The notes beneath the pieces are model-generated. The model did not search any database. It was given only the letters and a program-made list of their open reading frames with translations, and was not told the origin of the DNA. DNA of 64,000 nt from contig CP107926.1 of NCBI GenBank assembly GCA_036015235.1, forward strand, positions 4,122,001 to 4,186,000, in the 5' to 3' direction. A program made the position numbers and the translations under genes. The stretch is from Streptomyces sp. NBC_00433. Lineage in GTDB: Bacteria > Actinomycetota > Actinomycetes > Streptomycetales > Streptomycetaceae. Positions 1 to 7,720 of the stretch are shown here, one piece after another (within the stretch, counting starts at the first letter, position 1; each line of letters begins with the position of its first letter).

Positions 1-22
1 GGTCCGGGCGCCCCGTCCGGGG

Positions 23-79
23 CGTTACGGTCGGCTCGGGAACTCCTTCACGCTCCCGACGAGTTCCCAGACCGTAACG
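23..79. promoter_or_regulatory. Large two-part inverted repeat upstream of the terB-like gene
   Basis: Two nested perfect arms are visible. CGTTACGGTC (23-32) pairs with GACCGTAACG (70-79), and GGGAACTC (38-45) pairs with GAGTTCCC (61-68). The structure ends 24 bases before the ATG of the TerB-like gene, so it can be an operator or a leader hairpin of that gene. The sequence shows the symmetry; the function is inferred. Confidence 0.5.
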
Positions 80-103
80 ACCGCCTGTGCGAGGAGACCC
101 CCG

Positions 104-559
104 ATGGCCCTGTGGGACCGCTTCAAAGAGTCCGCGAGCAATATGCAGACGCAGCTCAACGCCAAGAAGAACGACCTGAAGAGCGGTGCCTTCCGGGACG
201 CCAGCATGGCGATGTGCGCGCTGGTGTCCGCCGCGGACGGCACCATCGACCCCGCGGAGCGGCAGCGGGTCGCGGCGCTGATCGGCACCAACGAGGTGCT
301 GCAGAACTTCCCGGCCCTGGACCTCCAGCGCCGCTTCGAGGACTACCTGGGCAAGCTGACCGCCGACTTCGCCTTCGGCAAGGTGGCGATCCTGCAGGAG
401 ATCGCCAAGGTGCAGAAGAAGCCGACCGAGGCGCGTGCGGTGATCCAGATCGGCATCGTCATCGGCGGCGCCGACGGCGACTTCGACAAGACCGAGCAGG
501 CCGTGGTCCGCGAGGCGTGCTACGCGGTGGGGCTCAACCCGCAGGAGTTCGACCTCTGA
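104..559 (+). CDS. TerB-family tellurite resistance protein
   Basis: A 151-residue cytosolic protein without membrane segments. It resembles the TerB/TerB-like helical domain: after about 25 residues comes an acidic helical core with the family hallmark 'MCALVSAADGTIDPAE' near residue 36 and a second copy 'IGIVIGGADGDFDKTE' near residue 116. Both look like metal-binding acidic loops. TerB proteins are linked to tellurite, phage and stress responses through membrane-associated metal-sensing complexes; the reaction is unknown. The start is supported by GAGGAG a few bases upstream. It stands alone here, with no terC/terD neighbours in view, and lies directly behind a large inverted repeat that may control it. 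Family assignment is confident, role is not. Confidence 0.85.
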   Translation: MALWDRFKESASNMQTQLNAKKNDLKSGAFRDASMAMCALVSAADGTIDPAERQRVAALIGTNEVLQNFPALDLQRRFEDYLGKLTADFAFGKVAILQEIAKVQKKPTEARAVIQIGIVIGGADGDFDKTEQAVVREACYAVGLNPQEFDL

Positions 560-870
560 CACCCCGCCGGTCCGCCCGGCCGGCCGCCGCACCGGTGGAA
601 GCGCTTGCCCGGGACGCACCCGCGTCCCGGGCATCGCCGTGTGCGGGGGCGGGCAGGCCGGCGCCCGCGCACGCTATGCCCCGAAATCGGCGCACGCTCC
701 GTCACATGCCGGTCGCACGTTGCGGATACCCGGTACCGACGGCTCCGTTAGCGGGTAATACTTGCGTGACACTCTGTGGCAGGCACGGGAACACGGGGTT
801 CGGGGAACCTGGGGCGTTCGGGGCGCCTCCGTATCCGAGTGGCCGCCGGATCACCTATGGAGGAAGGCAC
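560..870. promoter_or_regulatory. Intergenic region before the LuxR-type gene, with a GGTTC/GAACC palindrome
   Basis: About 310 bases without a convincing gene. A short palindrome GGTTC-GGG-GAACC lies at 797-809, and a GGGAAC hexamer lies at 787-792. They sit 60-85 bases before the next start, so they may belong to the promoter or operator of the downstream regulator. No other structure was recognised. Confidence 0.3.
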
Positions 871-1929
871 ATGCTTCCGGGACCGAGTGAGGAGGCGTGC
901 GCGGGGTCAGCGAGCACGTCGGGCGGAGTCAGCACCCAGCGGGACGAGGACGCGGCGCTCGCGCTGTACGAGATGCTGCGCACCAAGGGCGGTGTCCCGA
1001 GCGGCGACCTCTTCTCGGCCGTCAGCCCGGACGACGCGCACAGCGGCCGCGGCTTTCGCCGGCTGAGCGAGCTGGGCCTCGTCCAGGTGCGCGAGGGGGT
1101 CGCCGAGGCCGTCGACCCCGACGCCGCACTGGCCAGGGCCATGGACAACTACCAGGCCAACGCGGCGGAGCAGCTGCGCAGCGGGGTGCGGCTGCAGCGG
1201 GTGACCGAGGCACTGCTCTCGGTCTACCGGCCCGCGGTGCAGCGCGAGACCAGCGAGGTCGCGGTGGAGTTCATCACCGAGCAGCGCCGCAAGCAGCGCA
1301 CCCGGCTGGACCTGTCGGACGCGGCCCGCGAGACGTGCAGCTCGATGCACCCGGGGCCGATGCCGGCGATCGAGGTGCTTGAGGCCTCCCTCGAACACGA
1401 CCGGACGATCATGGCCCGCGGGGTGCGCAACCGGGCGATCTACCCGATGTCGTGCCTGCACTCCCCCAAATACGCCCGCTATCTGCACGATCTGGCGGAC
1501 TCCGGGGTGGAGCTGCGGCTCGTCGACCACGCGCCCTTCGACATGCTCACCTTCGACCGGGACGCCGCCGTGCTGGCCGCCGACCCCGACCACCCCACCG
1601 AGGCGGTCATCGTGATCCGCGGGGCCGCGCTGATGCGCTCCTTCCTCGCGGTCTACGAGGACTGCTGGCTGCGCGGCCTGACCCTGGCGCGGGCGTCAAG
1701 GACCAGCGCGGAGGACAGCGAGATCACCGCCCAGGAGCGGGTCATCATCCGGCTGATGGCCTCCGGCCTGAGCGACGACCAGATCGCCCGCAAGCTGGGG
1801 GTGCACCGGCGTACGGTCCAGCGGGCCATCGCCAAGCTGATGGAGCGGCTCAACGCGGCCAGCCGTTTCGAGGCCGGCCTGAAGCTGGCCAACGACGCCG
1901 AGTTCGCCAGGACCTTCGTGGTGCAGTGA
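871..1929 (+). CDS. LuxR-type helix-turn-helix transcriptional regulator
   Basis: A 352-residue cytosolic regulator. The C-terminal ~60 residues (from about 284, 'ITAQERVIIRLMASGLSDDQ') form a LuxR/GerE-type HTH with the usual '...IARKLGVHRRTVQRAI' recognition helix. The N-terminal part begins with a winged-helix-like, TrmB-style segment (about 25-110), followed by a domain containing 'SGVELRLVDHAPFDMLTFD' like the sensor half of TrmB/PLD-type streptomycete regulators. No receiver domain is seen, so it is not a classical response regulator. The ATG at 871 follows GGAGGAAGG. Much longer in-frame extensions upstream lack a ribosome site. It lies convergent to the decarboxylase-like unit and may be a local or cluster-linked activator; the target is unknown. 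Confidence 0.75.
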   Translation: MLPGPSEEACAGSASTSGGVSTQRDEDAALALYEMLRTKGGVPSGDLFSAVSPDDAHSGRGFRRLSELGLVQVREGVAEAVDPDAALARAMDNYQANAAEQLRSGVRLQRVTEALLSVYRPAVQRETSEVAVEFITEQRRKQRTRLDLSDAARETCSSMHPGPMPAIEVLEASLEHDRTIMARGVRNRAIYPMSCLHSPKYARYLHDLADSGVELRLVDHAPFDMLTFDRDAAVLAADPDHPTEAVIVIRGAALMRSFLAVYEDCWLRGLTLARASRTSAEDSEITAQERVIIRLMASGLSDDQIARKLGVHRRTVQRAIAKLMERLNAASRFEAGLKLANDAEFARTFVVQ

Positions 1930-1960
1930 GCCCCGGCGGCGCGGCCTTCGCCGGCGCCGC

Positions 1961-2755
1961 TCAGCGGCCTCTGACGCGGTTGCGGCCGGTCGCCGGGAGG
2001 TGGTCGGCCAGCCGGCGCAGCAGCGCGGCGATCGGCCCGGGAAGGCCGGGGAAGGTCGAGACCAGCAGGTGCACCAGGGCGAAGCCGGGTGCGGCCGAGG
2101 CCTCGCCGCGGCCGGTGCGCAGCCACGCGGAGACCGCGAGCCGGGCGACCGGCTCGGCCTCCGGGGAGCCCAGCCCGTGCAGCCGGGCTGCGGCCACCAT
2201 GTAGTAGTGCGTGGCGGCCTTCCAGTCGGCGTCGAGCGCGGCGTCCTGCGCGGCGCGTACGACCGCGGCCGCGGCGGCGGGTCCCGGTCCCGCCGCGCAG
2301 ACCTCGTGGGGGAGTCCCGGCGGGTCGCCCCAGCAGGGGTCGGGCGGGCATCTGCCGGGCACCGGGAGCAGGGTGCCGTCGACCAGGTTCGAGGTGCCGT
2401 CCGCGGCCACCAGGTGGGTCTCCACGCGGCCGTCGGGGTGGCCCACGGCGACCCGGGTGGGCCGACCGCTCTCGCGGGCCTGCCAGGCGGCGGCGGACCA
2501 CGCCGGGTGCGTGCCGTCCACGAGGTCGCGGGCCTGCGACATGACGGTGCCCCAGGTGTGCACGGTGCCGCCGGGCAGCACGGCGACGCTCACCGGGACA
2601 CCGCCGCTCCGGCCCGCGGCGGACCCGGGCGCGAACCAGTCGCCGGCCCAGTAGGACGTGGCCGGCGGGATGACGGGTACGGACACCGGCAGCAGCCACT
2701 CGGGCCCGGTGCCGCCCCGGCCGGGTAACGCGTCGCTCGCGTGCCGCCCGGCCAC
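1961..2755 (-). CDS. Hypothetical protein coupled to the decarboxylase-like gene
   Basis: A 264-residue protein, Pro/Gly/Ala-rich, that I do not recognise. It starts with GTG one base after the stop of the histidine-decarboxylase-like gene, so the two are almost certainly co-translated. Visible features are a Trp-rich N-terminal half ('SYWAGDWFAPG', 'HTWGTVMSQ', 'HPAWSAAAWQ') and a helical, Ala-rich C-terminal half ('DADWKAATHYYMVAAARLHG'). There is no signal peptide or clear membrane segment. The coupling suggests that it acts with, or on, the upstream protein, perhaps as a partner or stabiliser of that unusual enzyme-like protein. This is inference only. Confidence 0.6.
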   Translation of the reverse strand: MAGRHASDALPGRGGTGPEWLLPVSVPVIPPATSYWAGDWFAPGSAAGRSGGVPVSVAVLPGGTVHTWGTVMSQARDLVDGTHPAWSAAAWQARESGRPTRVAVGHPDGRVETHLVAADGTSNLVDGTLLPVPGRCPPDPCWGDPPGLPHEVCAAGPGPAAAAAVVRAAQDAALDADWKAATHYYMVAAARLHGLGSPEAEPVARLAVSAWLRTGRGEASAAPGFALVHLLVSTFPGLPGPIAALLRRLADHLPATGRNRVRGR

Positions 2756-2756
2756 G

Positions 2757-4046
2757 TCAGCCGTCCCGCTGGGAAGCGGCCACGGCGGCGGTGCGGGCCG
2801 CGCCGGGCTGCGGACGGTGTGCGGGGCCGGCCGGCAGCGAGGCTCCCGTGCCCAGGTCGCGGCACAGGGCGTCGACCGAGGCGCGGGTGAGCGGAGGCAG
2901 CACGGTGAGCCGGGCGTGCGGGCCGTCGGTGTCCAGCCGCCAGCGGGTGCACACCGCGGCGGCCGGGCGGGGGAAGCGCAGGGTCAGCCCGTGCCCGGCG
3001 CGGGTGGTGCGGTAGCCGGCCGCGTCGAGGTGGTCGGCGGCATAGCGGGCGGTGTCGTAGCACTCGTGGACCAGCGCGCGCAGCCCGTGGTAGCCGCGGT
3101 CCCGCAGCGCCGCCCACAGCAGCGCGACGGCCAGCGGGTTGGGGGTGGAGCCGCGGCCCCTGGCGGCGCGGGTGCGGCCGGAGCCGACCAGCACCACCCC
3201 GCAGGGCACCGGCAGGCCCAGCAGGTGGTGTGCGGTCAGCGAGAGGCTGTCGGCGCCGTCCCGCAGGTCCCACGCCACCGGTTGCGGGGAGAAGGGCGCG
3301 AGCAGGCCGGTGCGGGTGGCGTCGACGTGGACGTGGACGGGGCCCGCCGGGGTGGCGGCGGCCCGTATCGCGGCCAGGTCGTCGTCGCCGTCCTCCGCCG
3401 TGTTGCCGGCGACGGTGGCCACGACGACGGCGCCGCCGGGGCGCCGCGCGGTCAGCAGCCGCAGGGCGCCGGCGTCCATGGCGCCGTTCGCGTCGGGGGG
3501 GACCTCCACGACGTCCATGCCGAGCTGCCGGGCGTGGGAGCGTGCCGAGTGGTGCGCGCCCGCGGAGACGTAGAGCGGGGCGCCTGGCAGGGCGTCGCGC
3601 CCGGCGCGCAGCCCGACCAGCAGGCCTTCCGAGCCGCCGGCCGTGACGTAGCCGCAGGTGCGGCGGCGGTCGCCGAGCGCCAGGTCGGTGCAGAAGTCGA
3701 CGACGGCCCGTTCGAAGCCCAGCACGGCGGCGCCCGCGGCGGCGGGGTCGGCAGCGGCGGGCGGCACGTCCCCGTCCTCGTCGGTGTCGAGGTCGGCGAG
3801 CGCGGCCAGCATCTCGGCGTAGTCGCCGTGGTAGGAGGCGGGGAAGTCGTCGACCACCTCCGTCGCGTGCCTTTCCGCCGCGCGCAGCGCGGCGACGAGG
3901 GCGGCGAGCTGCCGCCGGGTGTCGTCCGGGCCGGCCGCGGCATAGCCGATGAGCTGGCGGGGCTCGGGCACGCCGGCCGGGCGCACGGCGCCGGGGAAGG
4001 GCGGCGGTGCCTGTGCGGGCAGTGCGGCGAGCGGCAGGTACGCCAT
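2757..4046 (-). CDS. Histidine-decarboxylase-like fold-type I PLP protein with the lysine replaced by His
   Basis: A 429-residue member of the group II (PLP-dependent) decarboxylase family, closest in style to histidine decarboxylase. Recognisable elements are 'GYVTAGGSEG' (residues 132-141, cofactor phosphate region), 'AHHSA' (164-168, ring-stacking His), 'HVDATRTG' (240-247, Asp242 that would contact the PLP nitrogen) and 'HHLLGLPVPCG' (273-283). In histidine decarboxylases the last motif reads S-G-H-K-[MI]-G-x-P-x-P-C-G and the Lys forms the Schiff base. Here the codon is CAC, giving His274. The protein may therefore be non-catalytic, a binding protein, or use another mechanism. It heads a two-gene minus-strand unit and is divergent from the MmyB-like regulator. 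Confidence 0.8.
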   Translation of the reverse strand: MAYLPLAALPAQAPPPFPGAVRPAGVPEPRQLIGYAAAGPDDTRRQLAALVAALRAAERHATEVVDDFPASYHGDYAEMLAALADLDTDEDGDVPPAAADPAAAGAAVLGFERAVVDFCTDLALGDRRRTCGYVTAGGSEGLLVGLRAGRDALPGAPLYVSAGAHHSARSHARQLGMDVVEVPPDANGAMDAGALRLLTARRPGGAVVVATVAGNTAEDGDDDLAAIRAAATPAGPVHVHVDATRTGLLAPFSPQPVAWDLRDGADSLSLTAHHLLGLPVPCGVVLVGSGRTRAARGRGSTPNPLAVALLWAALRDRGYHGLRALVHECYDTARYAADHLDAAGYRTTRAGHGLTLRFPRPAAAVCTRWRLDTDGPHARLTVLPPLTRASVDALCRDLGTGASLPAGPAHRPQPGAARTAAVAASQRDG

Positions 4047-4674
4047 GACGACCTCCGGGACGGCGGTGCTCCAGGTGGCGGGGGGCCGGCTGGCAGGCCG
4101 GCCCCCCGCTCACCGCCGAGGACTCCCCCCGGAACCGGGCGGAGCGGGCCGGTGCCCTCGGCGGCCCGGTCGCGGCGACTCGGGGTGCCGCGACCGGAAG
4201 CAGGGTTGGTGTCGGGCACCCGCCCCGGCGAGGTTTTCGCCGCGGTGACTACCACCAAGAGAATTCGTACCGGAGGGCAGGTGTCCACCGCTACGAACCC
4301 AAAGGTGCGTAATTCGGGCCGCGGGCCCCTGTTTTGCGGTACTTCTACGCGCCTAGCTGGCACTTCGCGTACGGGCGGGGGCGTTGTCCAAAATGGGACA
4401 CGTACCAATGTGGACAGACCGATTTGGCTGTGGTGGCGCAAGTACGCCATTTCGGCCCGCTGGCGCAAACTGCCTGGTCGGTGGGGTGATCTGCGGCCCT
4501 GCCGGGCGGTCGGGGCTTTCCGCATTGCTCAAAGGACGCTCAAATCCGCAGGTCAAAGCGCGGCGCTCGGGATTGGTTGACAGTGGTCAGGCCGAACCAA
4601 GACCATCTAATGGCCAGTAATCGAACGGTGACGCGCGCGCGCATCACCTCGGCCGGATCTCGGGGGAGATGCCC
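4047..4674. promoter_or_regulatory. Divergent promoter region with a TGTCC-N6-GGACA palindrome
   Basis: A 628-base gap between the minus-strand decarboxylase-like gene and the plus-strand MmyB-like regulator. It is lower in GC than its surroundings. A perfect palindrome TGTCC-N6-GGACA lies at 4385-4400, and a further GGACA half-site follows about 15 bases on. This is where an MmyB-like or other dimeric regulator could act. No gene is visible in the gap. Confidence 0.4.
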
Positions 4675-5496
4675 ATGGCACCGCATCACGGGGATTCCCC
4701 GCCACTGATCCACGGCTTCCTCCGCCAGGCTCGCAAGCACCACGCGGGCCCGGCGGACCGCGTCACCCCTCTGGCAGCGGGCAAGCGTCGCAGCGGGGTG
4801 AGTCAGCAGGACGTGGCGCAGTACATGGGCGTGTCAACCCGGCTGTACCAGGACTGGGAAGGCGGTGTCCGGCCGATCCCGCTGCATCGGCTGGACTCGC
4901 TCGCCGAGGCCCTCGGCCTCGATTCCGCCCGCCGCGACGAGCTGTGGTTCATCGCCAGCGGCGGCTTCCCCCCGCGCGGCCCGAGCCGCCCCGACCCGGA
5001 CGCGGTCACCGGCTGGACGAGCTATCTGCGGGCCCTGCCCGTCCCCTCGCTGGCCGTGGACGCCGGCTGGCGCGTCGAGGAGAGCAACACCGCCTGGCAG
5101 CGCCTCTTCCTGTCGGCCGGCGAACCCGAGCCGGCCAACCTGCTGCGGTTCGTGCTCTTCAGCCCCTACGCCCGCCGGCTGTGCGGGGAGTGGGAGGACG
5201 GCTGGGCCACCTCCTACCTGCGGCAGCTGCGGCTGGAGGCGGAGACCACCCGCAGCGCCGAGCTGCGCCGGATCATCGACGAACTCCAGGACCACCCCGA
5301 ACTGGCCGAGCTGTGGCGGGCGGTGGACCGGTCGAGCCGCATCACGCTGCACAACGACGGCCAGGTCCGCATCATCGTCCCGCCGGTCGGCGGCCACCCC
5401 CAGCACGTCCGCACCCTGGTCTCCTCACCGGCCCACGACCCGCGCCGCCGCATGGTGACCTTCCTGCCCACCCAGCACACCGCGGACGCCGCCTAG
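4675..5496 (+). CDS. XRE-type regulator with MmyB-like ligand-binding domain
   Basis: A protein of about 273 residues. An XRE helix-turn-helix covers roughly residues 35-85 ('SQQDVAQYMGVSTRLYQDWE'). It is followed by the PAS-like MmyB ligand-binding domain, with 'VDAGWRVEESNTAWQRLF' and 'LLRFVLFSPYARRL' as typical blocks. Such proteins are DNA-binding regulators that often sit beside the genes they control and may sense fatty-acid-like or other small ligands. The ATG at 4675 has GGGGGAG six bases upstream. An earlier in-frame ATG at 4669 would have no spacing to that site. It is divergent from the decarboxylase-like unit and precedes the hydrazine cluster; which of them it controls is not evident. 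Confidence 0.85.
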   Translation: MAPHHGDSPPLIHGFLRQARKHHAGPADRVTPLAAGKRRSGVSQQDVAQYMGVSTRLYQDWEGGVRPIPLHRLDSLAEALGLDSARRDELWFIASGGFPPRGPSRPDPDAVTGWTSYLRALPVPSLAVDAGWRVEESNTAWQRLFLSAGEPEPANLLRFVLFSPYARRLCGEWEDGWATSYLRQLRLEAETTRSAELRRIIDELQDHPELAELWRAVDRSSRITLHNDGQVRIIVPPVGGHPQHVRTLVSSPAHDPRRRMVTFLPTQHTADAA

Positions 5497-5525
5497 CGGC
5501 CCGTCCAGCACGCGCACCACGCCAT

Positions 5526-5550
5526 CGGCGGCCCGCTGAGCGGGCCGCCG
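5526..5550 (+). terminator. Hairpin terminator after the MmyB-like gene
   Basis: Perfect 11-bp stem CGGCGGCCCGC with a TGA loop and its complement, 30 bases after the stop codon. There is no U-run, as is common in streptomycetes. Confidence 0.6.
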
Positions 5551-5981
5551 CTGCCGTGTGCCCGCGGGCGGACCGCGGCGCCGGTCCGGGATCGCGCGGC
5601 GGCCGGGTCCCGAGGGGCGGAATATTCTGTCCGCCGTCCGAGACGTAGTGGAGATGCCGCCCCGGCCTTCGCCCGGAAATGTCTTCGCCGGGCCCTCGCC
5701 GAACGCGGCGGAATTTCGCGTGATCCCGGGTAATCAAGCCCGGAAAAGCCCCCTGCCCTGTTGTCACGCGCGTCCCTAATACCTCACGGGTAACGCCGCG
5801 CGGATCCCGGCGGGAAAGGCATCCGGTCCTGGCCCGTCCGGACGCCTGCCCTGCCGCCGCCCGGCCCGCTCCCCCCGCGAGCGGCCCGGACCGGGTCCGT
5901 TGGGAGGTTGCGCGGCCACGGAGCCGCGCCCCGGGCTTCCCCGCCGCGCCGGGCAGCGGCGGTCCAGATTCCCCAGTCCTC
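5551..5981. other. Non-coding stretch before the first cluster operon
   Basis: About 430 bases between the terminator and the conserved promoter box of the MetRS-like operon. Several AT-richer patches occur (for example around 5620-5640 and 5700-5740), but I see no credible gene, RNA or repeat. Confidence 0.4.
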
Positions 5982-6025
5982 GGGAAGAGTTCCCCTATCG
6001 ATCGGGAACAGCAGAAATCTAGCCT
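5982..6025 (+). promoter_or_regulatory. Cluster promoter box, copy A (MetRS-like operon)
   Basis: GGGAA (5982-5986), three bases, TTCCCCTAT (5990-5998), five bases, GGGAAC (6004-6009), ten bases, TAGCCT (6020-6025). Copies at 11425 and 19597 have the same words at identical distances. The GGGAA/TTCCC/GGGAA half-sites form two overlapping inverted repeats. TARCCT would serve as a -10 element. The start codon of the MetRS-like gene lies about 160 bases downstream, leaving a long leader. Confidence 0.8.
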
Positions 6026-6184
6026 CAGGACGTCCATCGCCGGACTTACCGACCGGTGGCCGCACCATCGATGAATCGCGCACCGCAACGGGTTTTTCTC
6101 TGTGTGAGCGGGATCAATTTCTCCCGACGCTTTCCGCGGCACCCCACAAGACGTCCCCACCGCTGCCGAACAAAGGATCGATCG

Positions 6185-7720
6185 ATGGAACGCACGATGG
6201 TGATCGCCCCCGGCCCGACCGCGAACGGCGATCTGCACCTCGGCCACCTGGCGGGGCCGTTCCTGAGCGCCGACGTCTGCGCCAGGTACGCCAGGGCCGC
6301 GGGACGCGACGTGCTCTTCGGCACCGGCGTGCACTTCACCCAGAACTACATCGTGACCACCGCCAGGCGCCTCGGTGTGCCGCCGGAGGAGCTGCGGGTC
6401 AGGTCGGGCGCTCAGGTCGAGCGGACGCTGGAGGCGGTGGGGATCGAGCCCGACGGCTTCGTACGCTTCGACGAGCGGTACGTCACCGGGGTCCAGCACC
6501 TCTTCCGGCGGCTGTACGACGCGGACCGCCTCGCGCTGCGCTCGGTGCCGCTGCCCCATGTGGCGCGCACCGGGGACTTCCTCACCGACGCCTACGTACG
6601 CGGCACCTGCCCGGTCTGCCTGTCGGAGGGCTGCGCCGGGCTGTGCGAGGGGTGCGGGCACTGGATCGGCTCGGGCGAGCTGATCGAGCCGCGTTCGACG
6701 CTGCACCCCGACGACGAGGTGGAGCTGCGCGAGGCCCGGGTGCTGGTCCTGCCCCTTGAGGACTACCGGCCGGCGCTGACCCGCTACTTCGCGGGGCTCG
6801 CGCCCACCATGCGGCCGCGGCTCGCCCGGCTGATCGAGGAGCTGCTGTCCCGCCCGCTGCCCGACTACCCGGTCACACTGCCGATCTCCTGGGGCATCCC
6901 CGCGCCCTTCCCCGAGGTCGAGGGCCAGGTGATCTACGCCGACGCCGAGGTCATCGCCTGGAGCATGCACAGCTCGGCGCTGGCCGCCGAGGCGCGCGGC
7001 GAGGCGCCGGCCGGCGACGACGCGCTGTGGTTCGCCGAGACCGGCGCGAAGGTCGTCTACTTCTTCGGCTCCGACGCGGGCTTCGCCTTCGGGGTGGTCG
7101 GGGTCGCGATGCTGATGGCGCTGGGCGGCTACGCGCTGCCCGAGCACTTCGTGACCAACGAGTTCTACGAGCTGGACAACGACAAGTTCTCCAGCAGCCG
7201 CGGCCATGTGGTCACCGGCCGCGAGCTGGCCGCCGAGGTGCCCAGGGACCTGATCCGCTTCTACCTGGCCGCCACGGGGCCGGACTTCCAGCGCACCAAC
7301 TTCACCCGCGGCGCGATGGACCAGGTGACCGCCTCCCGGCTGGTGGAGCCGTGGAACCGGGTCGCGGACAAGGCCGAGAAGTTCGCCGGCGGCGGGCCGC
7401 TGCCGGTCTCCGCCCGCTCCCGGGAGGCCGCCGCGCGGATGGCGGACCGCTTCGGCGCCTCCTACGACGCCCGCCGCTTCAGCCTGACCGGCGCCGCCTT
7501 CACGCTCACCGAGCAGCTGGGCCGGCTCGACCGGTGGGAGGTGGCCGCGGCGGACGCCGGGGACTTCTGCCACGAGGTGGACGTCTTCCTGCGCTGCGCC
7601 GCCCCGCTGCTGATCGACCTGGCCGGGCAGGCGCTGCCGGACCTGGCCATCCCCGCGTCGTCACCGGCCACCGAGGTCACGCCCCGCGCGCTGCCCCGGC
7701 TGACCGGCGCCGGTCAGTGA
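6185..7720 (+). CDS. Methionyl-tRNA-synthetase-like enzyme, probable half of a split hydrazine synthetase
   Basis: A 511-residue class I aminoacyl-tRNA synthetase paralogue of MetRS type. The HIGH signature is 'HLGH' (residues 18-21), a zinc knuckle is complete (Cys142, Cys145, Cys154, Cys157), and the KMSKS loop is degenerate ('KFSSS', 334-338). The helical C-terminal part follows. It opens a four-gene operon with DAO, MFS and ATP-grasp genes. In the s56-p1 pathway, Spb40 is a cupin fused to a MetRS-like domain that joins N6-hydroxylysine with glycine to make a hydrazine. Here the MetRS part is alone, and a cupin gene in the same cluster (19692) carries the same promoter box. I infer that the two act together, the MetRS part activating an amino acid as adenylate. 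A duplicated housekeeping MetRS is the less likely alternative. Confidence 0.85.
   Translation: MERTMVIAPGPTANGDLHLGHLAGPFLSADVCARYARAAGRDVLFGTGVHFTQNYIVTTARRLGVPPEELRVRSGAQVERTLEAVGIEPDGFVRFDERYVTGVQHLFRRLYDADRLALRSVPLPHVARTGDFLTDAYVRGTCPVCLSEGCAGLCEGCGHWIGSGELIEPRSTLHPDDEVELREARVLVLPLEDYRPALTRYFAGLAPTMRPRLARLIEELLSRPLPDYPVTLPISWGIPAPFPEVEGQVIYADAEVIAWSMHSSALAAEARGEAPAGDDALWFAETGAKVVYFFGSDAGFAFGVVGVAMLMALGGYALPEHFVTNEFYELDNDKFSSSRGHVVTGRELAAEVPRDLIRFYLAATGPDFQRTNFTRGAMDQVTASRLVEPWNRVADKAEKFAGGGPLPVSARSREAAARMADRFGASYDARRFSLTGAAFTLTEQLGRLDRWEVAAADAGDFCHEVDVFLRCAAPLLIDLAGQALPDLAIPASSPATEVTPRALPRLTGAGQ

Noticed and set aside
5372-7573. Very long open frame on the minus strand opposite the MetRS-like gene (and similar frames at 43520-46087, 51681-53120)
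   Set aside because: Composition is Arg/Gly/Pro-rich without domains, no ribosome sites, and the opposite strand holds clear family proteins. These are shadows caused by high GC.
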